Notes under the pieces: generated by a model | Told to the model about the DNA's origin: nothing | Seen by the model: the letters and a program-made list of their open reading frames with translations, nothing else | The model's database searches: none | In this document: one piece after another, positions 10,884 through 22,200 of the stretch | Position numbering within the stretch: the stretch's first letter is position 1 | Layout of the letters: every line of letters begins with the position of its first letter | Program-made: the position numbers and the translations under genes | Source of the DNA: Ancylostoma caninum | Lineage: Eukaryota; Nematoda; Chromadorea; Rhabditida; Ancylostomatidae | Assembly (NCBI GenBank): GCA_037903475.1 | Contig: JBAJFG010000019.1 | Location: forward strand, 2,041,501-2,105,500 | Direction of reading: 5' to 3' | DNA length: 64,000 nt

Positions 10884-12085
10884 CTAGCGCCCCTTCGGGA
10901 CGATAGAAGGCGGGGTGGGGCAGCCACTTGGTGCATAAGCAAAAGCTGTGCGCTCGCCGAATCCCTGGAAAACTGACAAAGAAGCGAAACTAACCATTAA
11001 ATGGGCTAAAATATGAAGTCTTTCTTATTAGTTGAGAATGAGCTTGACAAGTCCGTTCTCCATCAGGGCGTATTCGTGCGTTTTCCTGGGCCAACGCATG
11101 CGTTTTCCATCGGCGGACCTGTGTTCTGCCGTTCTCCACACTATTGGGCCAACGCGAGCTCCTATTCTGGTCCTTTACATTATTCGGCCGCGCTGGGCCT
11201 GTCTTCAATCGGTGGACCCGTACTTTGGCGTCATTTTCACTGTTGGGCCACAGCGAACCCGTTCACAGTCGGCAGAACCGTATCTTGGTATTCTCCACCT
11301 TATTGTATCACAGCGGACCCATCCTATATTGGCAGACCATTATCCTGGCACTCTTCGCACCATTGGGCTACGGCGAGCCCTTTTTCCATCTGGGAGCCCG
11401 TATCCTGGCGTCCTTCTCACTGTTGGGCTACGGCGGACACTTTCTTCATCAGTGGACTTTTATCCTGGCGTTCCCCATACCACTGGGCCACGGCGGGCCC
11501 TTGCCCCATTGGAGGGCCCGTATCCTGGCGTTCCTCACACCAGTGGGCCACGACGAACCTGTTCTCCGTCGGAGGACCCGTATCCTGGCGTTCTCCGCAC
11601 CACAGGACCACGGCGGTTCCCTCATCCATTGGTGGACCCGCATCCTGGCGTTTTCCACACCATTTGGCCACAGAGGCCCTTCTCCCAAGGTGAGGGCTCG
11701 CATTCTGGCATCCTCCTCACGGTTATGCTAAGTCGGATGCCTTCTCCATGAGCGGACCTGCACCCTGGCATTCTCCACACTACTGGAACAAAGCGAGCCC
11801 ATATCCTGGCGTTCTCCACCATTAGGCCTCGGCAGATCCTTCTTCCATTGGTGGATTCATATCCTAGCGTTCCCAACGTTGCTGACTTGCATGCTGGTGT
11901 GCTCCACACTACTGGGCCATTCAGCCGTCGGTCAACCCTTATTCGGGTGTTTTTCCTCACAATTAGGCCAAAACGAACCCTCTCTCCACCGCCGAAGCCG
12001 TATCCTAGCGTTTTCACCACTTTTAAGCCATGGTACACCTGTTTTCTATCAGAGCCCCTGTACCTTTTGTAAATCCCGAGAGTAA
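10884..12085 (-). mobile_element. Helitron-like element, CTAG family, copy 1
   Basis: The left edge, read on the minus strand, ends in a GC hairpin (GGGACG/CGTCCC-type stem with a GAA loop) and then CTAG followed by T. This matches a Helitron 3' end (hairpin, then CTRR, T target). The first 160 bp (10884-11040) recur at 47574-47715, and both copies then run into 60-bp minisatellites and finish near a CTTTGTAAATC block. The 5' TC end is not certain because no A precedes it in either copy. It appears non-autonomous. Confidence 0.55.
11085..12060 (+). repeat. 60-bp minisatellite, about 16 diverged units
   Basis: Unit starts recur every 60 bases from 11281 (GTATCCTGGCGTTCTCCAC...) through 11761 and beyond. 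Each unit also holds TTGGGCCACGGCGGACCC and CATCGGTGGACCCG blocks. All three plus-strand frames stay open for 195-239 codons because the unit lacks stops; I regard these as non-coding. The unit aligns with the 59-bp unit of the CTGG Helitrons. Confidence 0.85.
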
Positions 12086-13359
12086 GTGTATCCCTAGACT
12101 TCCCCAGTTCAAAATGAATAGAAGTGAACCGGCGATACAAGAGATAGTTATCGTGGAAATGATACGTATCGATTGTCACGTTACATCGCCATAGATCGCT
12201 GCCAAACGGAGCTCATCGCCCGTACTCTGATATGGCAAAATAAACTGGCGATGTGATGATAGCGATAGTGGGAGCGATGTATATCGATCGCCACGCCACA
12301 TCAGTTACCATCTCTCATGTCTGAAGCCTCCTCATTCACGTTATCCATGTGGCGATCGCTGGCTGTCGTGGTGATCGCGACGGCAGCCGGCTGTAGTGGC
12401 AATCGCCACTATTGCTGGCGAAGTCTGGAGATATTCTAATGGTAAAGGCTTGGAAGTTACTCAGAAATTTGTTGATTTTGATCAACTATTGGTTGATTAT
12501 TTACAAAATGTCACGCCTTGCTAAATTGAAGCGTTAATTCAGCACGTTAGTGCGCAATCTTTCCAGAAATGAACGGATATATTGACTGTACAATTGCATC
12601 GAGACCTCACCATGGGACGCTGCTGAAGCATCCACCACATGAGGCGATCCCATAGGTTCACGCTACAGGCATCTCTTCAGTGGAGGTGTGTACATCGTCG
12701 CAACAGTGGAAGGGTGTTTTTCCTGCTGCGTACATTGTGCAGGCCGAAAGATGTAAACACTATCTCACCCCTATGCTGCGAGACCGCCAGCGGAGGTGAT
12801 GAAATCACCATCCCGTGCATGCGAGAGAGCCAGCAGTGACGTAATTGGCGAGTCCCGAAGCGAACGTGTCTGAGTCTCTAAAAATCGGCCATTTCGCTCC
12901 ACAGTCTGCGCCTCAAGATTGTGGTGTCTATGAGTGCCGCCTCGTATCTATAGCCGCTCTAGCCCCCTTACGGCGCTTCGTTTAATAGATAGCCTTCTAG
13001 TGAAGTTGTTTCCATCCTTTTAATGTTCGATTTTTTGAAGCAGATAAAGACACTCGTACTGTATTTTAGAATAGGTCTTACATAGGTCTTTTATGCTATA
13101 ATTACCATTTTACTATTCTTTGTAGAGAACGACTTGAAAAGGGTTTCTTGGAAATCGGAACTATGTATGAATGTTTTCAGCGTATTGGAATTTCAGCTGT
13201 CATGCAGCTCAAGCTAAAAATAATCTCCAGAGGAAACGAAATCAGAAAAGCAATTTTCTGTAGGAACTCTAGTGGTATGACGTCGATTGTCACGGTAAGT
13301 GATGGTGGCCAACTCAGCAGAATTCTTTCGATTTCTCCTTTATAAAACTGAGTTTGTTT
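12086..13359. other. No gene recognised; GATCG-rich patch
   Basis: 12140-12430 is rich in CGATCGCCA-type words and looks like an old repeat. A block near 12700-12800 (CGTACATTG...GTAAACACT...CTCRCCC) resembles 49060-49130. No domain is seen. Confidence 0.4.
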
Positions 13360-13409
13360 GAGTCAGTTCAGTCATGAGTTCGAAAACAAAATCATGACTG
13401 AACTGACTC
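13360..13409. repeat. Perfect 18-bp inverted repeat
   Basis: GAGTCAGTTCAGTCATGA (13360-13377) is followed after 14 bases by its exact reverse complement (13392-13409). It lies at the exact point where Gypsy integrase homology resumes, so it may mark the insertion or a rearrangement boundary. Confidence 0.7.
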
Positions 13410-13760
13410 AGCTGATGGGTATCAAACAAATATTCACCAAAGGCTATAATCCAAGGGAAAACGGCCTTACCGAAAAATTCAACAGAAAAATCATGAGACT
13501 TTCGTATTGTTTTATGTTGAACAGCACGCGAGATTAGTCGCCAGTTCATTTATAACGGCCGTCGTTTCGGAGCCATCTCCTTTTTCAGGGCCTGAAATGG
13601 GTTAAACAACTGGTTGAAGCTGCCCCATCAAGTGCATTAGCAATCAAGCTAAAAGCTCGAAAACACATTTTTCATTCACCGGGAAAGCTCCTACACAACT
13701 GAAAACTGTGTACACGTACACACCTGACAAGGCAAGTGGGTAGCGCGGGGTGACTGCTCG
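13376..13760 (+). pseudogene. Ty3/Gypsy integrase C-terminal half (element 1)
   Basis: The plus strand reads EFENKIMTELTQLMGIK and then GYNPRENGLTEKFN (about 13376-13490). This is the segment of the integrase core holding the catalytic Glu region. Frames break after 13540. It joins logically to the SDQ-type end of the fragment at 9190. Confidence 0.8.
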
Positions 13761-13872
13761 CTCGTCGTCAGTGTATGCGGGCAATGAAGAGTGAGCGCTC
13801 GCACGACTTGATCAGAATTGACAAAGTTCCATATAAGAGGCAAGCTCGCTGGTGATCGATAAACATTCATCT

Positions 13873-14208
13873 TTACAATTCATTGATAGGCTCTTGGTTC
13901 TGATTAGAAAAGTTATCGTGCTTCTGTACTCGATATGCATCTAGTGGTATGGATTTTCTGGAATTTTGTTCCCCCCCCCCCAAGTGTACTTTAATTCTAA
14001 GTTCTAGGGGTCGTGCTGTTCCATCTATGTAAACGCCACACACCTTGTGATAGATGGTTCTCGATATCATGCACTCTCCATTTTTCCCAAAAGGACAGAT
14101 GATACAGTTGGGTATAGTGCAAAGACGATCATATAGTCGATTCCTTACTAGCCGACGCTTTAGATTATCGGAGGGCACATCCACTAGTTTCACAAGATCG
14201 TTCAAACT
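13873..14208 (-). pseudogene. Canonical Penelope-like element 1: C-terminal GIY-YIG endonuclease
   Basis: The minus strand encodes LVRNRLYDRLC, then a Cys-rich linker (CIICPFGKNGEC), IYHKVCGVYIDGTARPLELRIKVHL and a HLGG tail. This is the PLE C-terminal GIY-YIG endonuclease with its preceding CxxC linker; the usual YIGETARP reads YIDGTARP. It is one of four parts of the same PLE (13873-18300). Upstream, the frame is interrupted by a foldback at 14209. Confidence 0.85.
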
Positions 14209-14671
14209 CAGGCCCGTAGTAAAGTGTCATGGCGGTGAGATGAACTCCAAAACTTACCACCACACTTTGGGTGATGATTGCATGTCAGCTCACTTGCATG
14301 GAGTTGAAGATAGCAGATCATTGCCATCCACGTCATTGCTGGGGCACGCAACAGAGGAGATCATCGCCCTTCTCGAAGCTGATCGCCTTCTCTAGCTGTG
14401 GAAATAGTGTGAGAGGCGAGTTTACGCAGAATTAGCTACCCCGACCGTCTCATTCTGTGTCTCCTCACCTTTTCCACTAATTCCACAGCATGAGAAGGCG
14501 ATCAGCTCCTATCAGGGCAATGATCTCCTCTGTTGCCGTGCTCCAGCAATGACTTGGGTGGCGATGACTGCTATCCTATACTCCACGGATGTGAGCTGGC
14601 ATCATTGCCTTAAGCATGGTGGTGAATTTTCGAGTTCATCTCTCCGCCATGACACTTTACTACGGGTCCTG
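14209..14671. mobile_element. CAGG-ended foldback inserted in PLE 1
   Basis: A 463-bp hairpin element with termini CAGGCCCGTAGTAAAG and its inverse. The arms share GTGTCATGGCGG and GATGAACTC blocks, and inner inverted words (GAAGGCGATCAGC, GAGATCAT) fold further. PLE coding sequence resumes on both sides. A short internally deleted relative is at 62890-62982. Confidence 0.8.
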
Positions 14672-15719
14672 ATTTCCTCAAACGGACCCGTACAGTTCTG
14701 CTTACCTCGTCTGAGACGAATAGGATGCACAAGGGAATCTTGTTTCCCGGACCAACACCAAGCTGCTGGTTCTGAGAGGTCTTCATTGGCCGCTTACGAC
14801 TCATAGAGAATCTCGTGCTTCCGTAGCCGTCGGAGGCAGCTATGGAACAGGGAAGTTGCACGGATTCTATTAGTTTCTCCTTTGTGCCTGAGCAAACGGT
14901 GCAGTGCGAAACATGTTTTCCACTACAGCGGTCTTTGTGGAAGTCGGTTGAGCCGATCTACAGTGAACAATGATATTCATTTTTACTGGTAGGTTTGCGG
15001 AACCATTTAGTCCTGTAAGTGTCTCCATGAAGATGTACCTCTACATTAACCAAAGGCAACCAATTTCCCTTCGGTTTCTTTCTCGTAAGCCTTATATGCT
15101 GGCCTGCTGAATCAGTAGTTCGAAACATTTATCCATCTCCTCCTGTGTGGGGCAGACGATCGTCTACGGCAGTAGAGCAGTGGCCTACGCTCTAAAACAG
15201 GGTTCTCGACCTTGGCCATAAATACAGGAGCTAATCATTGCCCCATTGTGAGCCCCCTATCTTGCGTGGAATATTTTCCTGACCATCTGAAGATGTTGCA
15301 ATTCAAGCACGCTTTCAGTAGAGTCATGATGTGAGTAACTGTAAGACCATACAAGTTTATGGATTGAGAGTGTTCCATGAGGAACTCGTGAGTGGCTTGC
15401 ATGGCTGAGTCGTTGGACACATTAGTGTTCGAAGAAGTCACATCGAAGGACTCCATCACACAATCCTGGCTGCTCAGATGGTCAAGGAATATTTTTGTGT
15501 TTCTAAGATCTGATGGGACGTAACTGGGTAGCTGAATTAGTACTAGGTTTAGAAGCCAAGATATCTTGTCTGTTGGGCCGCCAACGCAACTGACGATCGG
15601 TCGTACTTTGACCCGTGGAGGATCGTTCAAACTGAGATCGTCTATTGATAGCTAGTCTTTATCAGGAGATATGGTACAGGGCGCACTGGCAGCTCGAGCC
15701 TCAAACGAGTTATTAAGGA
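14672..15719 (-). pseudogene. Canonical Penelope-like element 1: reverse transcriptase
   Basis: The minus strand reads, in order, KVRPIVSCVGGPTDKISW, VESFDVTSSNTNVSND (motif A), a NIFRWSGKY block and a RGLTMGQ block (motif B region). A damaged polymerase box near 15160 follows, where the DD codons remain but the preceding YI is lost to a deletion or frameshift. Downstream are thumb residues (MVPQTYQ, SDEVSRTVRVRLRKSG). At least five stops or indels make it dead. Confidence 0.85.
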
Positions 15720-16244
15720 CCAGTCTGGCCGTCGGACTTCCAGACTCCTTCTAATGCTCGCTTCGCTCGCATTAACTCATCTTGTAACCACACCAATATT
15801 ACTTATTGTCATACCAATTTCTCTAATGGAAAAAGGACGGAAAATGCAGCATCACACTGCTTTCTCTTGTACTCTTTCCTCTACGCTAAGAAACCCGCTA
15901 CAGAGCAGTAACCTAGCCGACGACGCTAACCTCCTGTCCTGGTTCACCTGCAGCTCTCCGTTGATTGCAACCATTAAGAGCAGCTACATACGACCGATTT
16001 ACCATAGGATGATGACAGAAAATGGTTGCCAGTTCTTGCATGTTATGGTTGGAAAAGTGATAAGAGTTAGCTTGAGTATAAAAGAGGGCGGTGGGGTATG
16101 GTTAGGTACAAATGAAAAGGAATCAACAGGCGAGATGGTGTGAAAAGGAGCAAAGGATACAAATGCACATTATACACAATCGTTTGACACTTACCAATAT
16201 TGCGATCTTTTACGGCCCTCACTTGCAGGAGAACTCGTCATGTA

Positions 16245-16897
16245 CTCAGAACCCCAAAAACAACTTATTGACAAGCATCTGGCGAGCAATTATCTGATCG
16301 CATTTGAAACTTGCTTTTCCAAAAACTTGTCGACAACTTGGTTTTGCACTTCCTTGTCGACAACTTGTCCGCCTAAAAGCTTGTCGACAACTTGTTTTTA
16401 GTCTTCCTTGCCGACAGGTGGTCGACCGTATGAACCTGTTCTCGACCACTGACAATATGTCGGCTCTACACTACAAAATATGCCAAGGTAGGACCTGGGC
16501 ATGGGGAGGCTTGCAAAACTGTCCTTCATTAGGAAGCAAACGCTTTCCAAGGACTGTACCATAGCAACCATTGCCCTGGTGTCGTCAATGATTGCATCGT
16601 ATGCTACGCGAGTATGGGAACATGACTCTCTCTCGTCGACAGGTTGTTCAGCTAAAAGTTTGTCAACAACTTTTTCCGCCGAAAGCTTGTTTGCAAGTTG
16701 CTTTTTGGAAGAGCTGGACGACAACTTGTTTTTTCTCTTCCTTGTCGACAAGTTATCGAGAAAAAAGCTTGTCGACAACTTGGTTTTGGGTGGCATGATG
16801 ACGTCAAACTTGTCGACAATGATTTGCTAGTTAAAAGCTTGTTTGCAAGTTGTTTTTGGGCAAAGCTGGGCCGTCAACTTGTTTCTGGGGTTCTGAG
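16245..16897. mobile_element. Palindromic CTCAG MITE, copy 1 (diverged, enlarged)
   Basis: It begins CTCAGAACCCCAAAAAC and ends with the reverse complement GTTTCTGGGGTTCTGAG. Inside are many AAAGCTTGTCGACAACTTG words. It is flanked by GTAC on both sides (possible 4-bp duplication). About 180 bp of unrelated sequence sits near the middle (16440-16620). Two younger 274-bp copies are at 59025-59298 and 60909-61182. Confidence 0.8.
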
Positions 16898-17134
16898 TAC
16901 TGCTTTTTTTAATGATTTAGGCGCACTCCTCCAATCCATTAGACTCTGATAGGAGCCTTCGAGGCTATACTGACTGCTGCTATGCGCTGTATCGGAGGTG
17001 CGTACAAAAGTGGATATTTGCCGGCTGATGAGTTCGGCGGTGTGATAAGTGGACTTCATGTGATCTACCCCCACCCCCCACCACCCCCCCCCCCCTCCCC
17101 CTCTTGACGCTTTCAAACTGTTGGAAACTGCCAC

Positions 17135-17595
17135 ACCCTTATCACAGCGATGGACCCGTCTCCCCCACTTTTGGGCGCCGGTGCACCTTTATCACAGCAG
17201 TGGACCCGTCCCTCCACTTTTGGGCGCTGGCACACCTTTATCACAGGACCCGTCTCTCCACTTTTGGGCGCCGGCACACTTTTATCACAACAGTGGACCC
17301 GTCTCGCCCATTTTTGGGCACCGGCGCACTTTTATCACAACAGTGGACCCGTCTCCCCCACTTTTGGGTGCCGGCGCACCCTTATCAGCAGTGGACCCGT
17401 TTCCCCCACTTTTGGGTGCTGGCACACCTTTATCACAGTAGTGGACCCGTCTTCCCACTTCTGGGCGCCGGCGCACCTTTATCACAGCAGTGGATCCGTC
17501 TCCCCCACTTTTGGGCGCCGGCGCACCCTTATCACAGCAGTGGACCCGTTTCCCCCACTTTTGGGCGCCGGCGCACCCTTATCACAGCAGTGTAT
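17135..17595 (+). repeat. 50-bp minisatellite, about 9 units
   Basis: The unit is TTATCACAGCAGTGGACCCGTCTCCCCCACTTTTGGGCGCCGGCGCACC (written here as blocks: TTATCACAGCAGTGG, ACCCGTCTCCCCCAC, TTTTGGGCGCCGGCGCACC), repeating every 49-51 bases. It is a shortened form of the 59-bp Helitron unit, lacking the ACTCCAGGCG part. Open frames across it are artefacts of the repeat. Confidence 0.85.
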
Positions 17596-17733
17596 CCACA
17601 GTGACTCTTCAAACAACTCAGGGATATGATTGGAGTAGGATAACCGCCCTACTATTCATTCAAAGCAGGGCGAACGAATTTCGTGACACACAGACACACA
17701 CACACAGACTAAGCGCGTTATTATAAGTCATGA

Positions 17734-18300
17734 TGGTTTGAGGTCGGCATCCTTTGCTATGTTGACCTAGATACGGTCCAGCATGCTGTACTGTTTAGTG
17801 AATTCTTCCTCAGAAGATAGCCGATAAAGTGTGTCGTCACGGAGATGGAGTTCTGTTATTGCCTTATCTAGGTTTTGTGGAATTATGGGAGTTCTGTTAT
17901 TGCCTTATCTAGGTTTTGTGGAATTATGACGAGTTCACCACCCTTGTCGCGTATGCATACGCATACTTGCTCAGAAGCTGCTATTGTATAATAAGTTGTG
18001 GATTTCCCTGATTCCCTCTCTTTCCGCCAAAGATAATTTCGGAACGTATCTCCCATTCTTGTGCCTATCATGAACGTTAGCGAACGCACGGAATTTTGCA
18101 TCCACCTCGGTGAAGAAACTGTCTTGCTTCAGGTGGCGCTGAGGAAATGGGATTGATGGAAAGTTAGTTGTTTGATCATGTCCATCTTTCTCCTGTCTAG
18201 CATGATAGCGGAGTCGATTTTGAAGCCCTTGTAGGCACCCAATTATTTCACATGAAACTGCAGCGGAAATGTCATGGAGAGGAGCTCTACCCAAGTTCTA
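17734..18300 (-). pseudogene. Canonical Penelope-like element 1: N-terminal part
   Basis: The minus strand reads AVSCEIIGCLQGLQNRLR, then FFTEVDAKFRAFAN, VPKLSLAEREGIREI, then DKGGELVIIPQNLDKAITEL. This is the conserved N-terminal to pre-RT region of canonical PLEs. A 41-bp tandem duplication (17847-17928) shifts the frame. The sequence then meets the Helitron at 17733. Upstream of about 18300 the similarity ends, so the 5' end may be truncated by the foldback that begins near 18450. Confidence 0.8.
17847..17928. repeat. 41-bp perfect tandem duplication in PLE 1
   Basis: The 41 bases 17847-17887 (GGAGTTCTGTTATTGCC...GGAATTATG) are repeated exactly at 17888-17928. The length is not a multiple of three, so it disrupts the PLE frame. 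Perfect identity suggests a recent replication-slippage event. Confidence 0.9.
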
Positions 18301-18449
18301 GTACGGGTCGCGTGGTATCAGGAATCATTATATGTACCTCCAATCACTGTTACTCTATGAGTAGATGAGGGCTGTCGTGCCTCCTCTCTACATTCGCGGT
18401 CGTCATGAGATCTTGGGGTGAGGGTTGCGAGTGGTCGTGAACCTTTGAT

Positions 18450-19290
18450 AGTGAGTAGACCATTCCGCACCGTCGTTCGATCGGAGCAGATATTCTAATG
18501 GTTTAGACTTCATTGGATTTTAGGGATTTTTGCACAGTATAAACACAACGGAATGAATTAAAATTGCCAGTAACAAGGGGTACTACAAGCGTGTGCTGCG
18601 AACGAACCATGCTTATGTGAACTAAAAAAGTGTATGCTCCCTATGTATGCTGGATACCAAACTACCGCTAGTTAGCAACACTCCAAGAACTCCTATGAAT
18701 TCCACACGTCATGGTTCGAATCCATAAGGTGCTTGAACGATGAGGCGGACCCTGAAGAAAAAGTGGAAGTGGAAGTCCAAAAAATATGTGAACTAAAAAA
18801 GTGTATGCTCTGGAAGGCCTCAGGTCTTCCCCTAGGTCTCCTAGGTCGACCTAAGTTCACATAGTTTTTGAACTTCCGCAGCATACGCTGTTTGTTCAGG
18901 GTCAGCTTCATTGTTCAAGCACCTGATAGATGTGATTCATGTGTGTGGAATTCCTAGGAGTTTTTGGAGAGTTGTTAACCAGCTGTAATTTGGCATTCAG
19001 CATACATAGGGAGCAAACACTTTTTTAGTTTACATAAGCATTGGTTATTCGTAGCATACACTTGTAGTACCCCCCCCCCCCTAGTTCTTTTGTTAAATAT
19101 CTCAATTCATTCCGTTGCGTTCACACCGCGCAGGAATCCTTAATAGCCTACGGAATCCAAGCCTGTAGAATATCTGCTCCAATCGAACGACGCCGCGGAC
19201 TGGTCTCAACGCGTTTTGCCTTCTAATAAGAATCACCTGTTCATTCTCCCGTGTTCCAATGACCGTTTGAAGGCAATTCAGTTTTTACCT
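18450..19290. repeat. Large foldback, full-length relative of 3536-4020
   Basis: Left arm (about 18450-18835) and right arm (about 18838-19290) are diverged reverse complements, meeting near the AGGTCTCCTAGGTCGACCTAAG block. Shared blocks include GAGCAGATATTCTA/TAGAATATCTGCTC, CTAGGAGTT, and GTGTATGCTC. A C-run sits at 19067-19081. No coding capacity. Confidence 0.75.
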
Positions 19291-22200
19291 TAGTAATGTT
19301 TTTGCCGCTTTTTATTTTATTATTTATTTTTTTATTTCGTTTATTTTTTATTTTATTTTTTTCCATTCTCTATGTGTCTATGTTTTTTTTTGTTTAGATG
19401 GATAGATCATAGGTCGCAAGCCACAAATTTTCTGGACTCGCTATGAAGCCCCCTTCACTTTCCGACTCTTTTACGAAGCCCAGCTTACCCCGGGAAGACC
19501 TGCACCGGGACCTGGTCTGACCCACTCGTGACTGTCTTTGCGAACAAGTGAGAGGTACCGCACTGTCGCACATTTGATGTTATCTACAGTTTATATAATA
19601 CATAGCTCGCACAACGATACAAAGGCAAAAAGTGGCTTATTATTGACAAGCAATCGTTATTGTTTCTCTAGATTCCTTATAGTAATCCAGAGTGCTTCGA
19701 GCGCTTTTCTGCCGAGAACTTGGCCTCTGATGTTTTTGATTCACAAGACATTTCGAGCTGTTTTCGGACACAATTGAAAGCTTCCTCTAAAATTGTAGCC
19801 GACAAAAGCGTAAACACTTTCGTAGTATCGTTTGGTAGACTTGGAAAACAATCACAGGATCAGCATCCCACAATGAACACAATAGGATTTGTCTCGGGAC
19901 AAGGTGCCTTCTCAAGGTGACGTTTCTCTTCTGTCAAAACCCTGAGCAGAACCACATTTCTGTGGAATTTCTCACAGGCAGTCAGAAAGAAAAACCATCA
20001 TAAATAGTTGGTATGTCACTCGCCAACGTTCAAAGTTCTGTAGAAATGAATAGCGTGAAGCGGATAGACCCAGTAGGTGTCCGCCATTTAGCGGGTGATT
20101 TTCATGGCAGCACCATGTGTGTGAGGGCTAGAAAAGAGTATCAGGGAAACCGCTAGGAAATATATGCTTCAAAAACAGGAAATAATAAATTCAGTTCCAA
20201 GACATTGAAGGAGTTCCCCTAAAAGTACTGCATGAGGGAGTGAAAGCTCCTAATGCCCTCATTCCACTTTTATTGTTCGGAGTGAACTCAAAATGAGATG
20301 TAAAACAATTACTTACAGTAGGTTGATTGTCCCTTGCATCAGTGGTATTAACTCTCATTTGGAAATGCAGGAAATGGATTTTGCAGTTAAATGGATCGTT
20401 TTGGCTCACTAGTGCACCCATAGATGTAAACAGCGCAAACGGTGGTAAACGCCAAGGAACAAAAGGTATTTGAGCACTTCGTCCTCAGACAATAGAACAG
20501 GAAGTCAGTCATTGTTAAGTATTTTGCAGCTTCCTCTCATGAGGTGGAAACACATGTATGCGCTGTTTGAAAATTTTCGACGAAAAGCTTCCATTAGAAA
20601 TTGAAGAACACCAGGATTCAGTCGGAGTGTGCTCCACAGCAGCCACTTTCATAGCGTTTGTTTCCTGATTTTGGAGCAGATTTCTGTCAGTCATTTCTTC
20701 TTATATTCGTTTCTTATCCTTAGACACATTGTGCTGCCACAGAAAGCACCTGATAGATGGACAAGTGCTGCCTCTTTCAGGCTCGCGCTGTCTTGTTTCC
20801 ACAGGGCTCTGCTTGTTGGCAACAAGCCTTTAATGGCAGTGTATCACCTAATATTAAATATCGAGATATCGACAGAATCCGCTTCCACTCGACGCTCTGA
20901 TCCCAATGATGTACTTGAAAAATGGTCAAAAACGTCAATGTCAAATTATGTCTCGATTTTCAAGGCATAATTTGATATTGACGCGAGCGAATTTCTTTTC
21001 TAGAAAGCCAGAAGAAGCGAAGCCGAGAAGTTAGAATTGCACATCAAAATGAACTTCTCAGCCGTGTTGAAAAACCATACAGCACCCTCAGCAACTACAT
21101 ATTCGCTACGGAATGAATCCTCTTGCCCACTGGCCCCGATTTTTGAAATCCTCGCCCAAATTAACACGGAACTTAAGGGGTATTCGACGTTCCCGTGTTT
21201 TTTTAAGTACATCGTGGTGCTCGCATATGTTCGACTGACGTGGGAAACGAAAACTCGAAGACGATCTCTGAGCTTATGCGCTGCCTTTAAGGAATTCCTT
21301 AAAAATGTGAAAACCAACTAGCAAGAAAAATGTTTCTTTGAGCTTGGTGACCAGGAGTAGCAGTGCATGTAAAGTTACAGAATATTGTCTATGTAAATTT
21401 CAAAGAAGATGCCTGTTGTTCTCACAAACAAGCATGAATCCGAGTTTGCCTACCTCTCACCCGCATCTCACCCCCCCCCCTCCTTCCTCAATAAAAAAAC
21501 CCCCTTTAACCTACACTGATATTATGTGCAGACAACCCTTTTGAAAGTTATAGAAAGAGCTAATGATGAAGGAATGAATAAAACAAAATGTGATGAAAAA
21601 GCAGTTTGCAGGCTGCTAAACGAAAAAAAAACGAAATAAACGAGAACATCGTGGAAGCTCCGCCTTCCGAGAAAAGAAATGATCAGTTCACTAAAAGGAG
21701 AAGTTCCACGCTGTAGTTCCTCACGGAGACTAACTCAGACAATCCACGGATTAGAGCCAAACCGACTCCACCCATTCTTATCCGTGGCAACGCAATAGCA
21801 ACTGCTGTTACCACGGCAACGGTGGGTGCTGTTGTGTTGCTGTTAGCAACCAATAGTTGCTATTGAGTTGCTATTCGAGCCACATATGGCGGCTAAGTCT
21901 CACCAAGTTTGAGCATACTTCACATGTCACATCTTCACGATGGCACACGTCCACACGCGTCTTATCACGGCTATCAGGGTATCATGATCACATGAGATCG
22001 CCATTCATCCATCTTTCATTTCTACGCTAGCGGCTTTTCGTAACCGGTCGTGAAGAAGAATGTAAGTTGTTCTGCACTTGTTTATTCGTTTTTTACAAGG
22101 GTGCACCTGCTTCCAGCGCTGGGAAAAGCCTCTAGATGGGTCCCACGGAACTCTCGGACAGAGAGTATCAGACAGCTTCGAAGCATTATCGGCCGAGGAG

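Larger units (their letters stand above)
15720..17733 (-). mobile_element. Helitron, CTGG family, copy H, inserted in PLE 1
   Basis: On the minus strand it begins TCATGACTTATAATAACG (right edge 17733) and ends GGCCAGACTGG at 15720. It sits between A and T without target duplication. Deleting it fuses PLE codons in frame (DLKPSLITRLRLELP), which proves both borders. The 3' hairpin has lost about 11 bp relative to other copies, and the body contains a palindromic MITE and a 50-bp minisatellite. No Rep/helicase is present. Confidence 0.85.

Noticed and set aside
11013..11751. Three overlapping plus-strand open frames of 195-239 codons
   Set aside because: They are the three phases of a stop-free 60-bp minisatellite, with no codon bias and no start context.
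16304..16949. Short Cys/Arg-rich frames (CRQLVFSLPCRQ type)
   Set aside because: They are translations of the AAGCTTGTCGACAACTTG words of the palindromic MITE, seen in every copy and both orientations.
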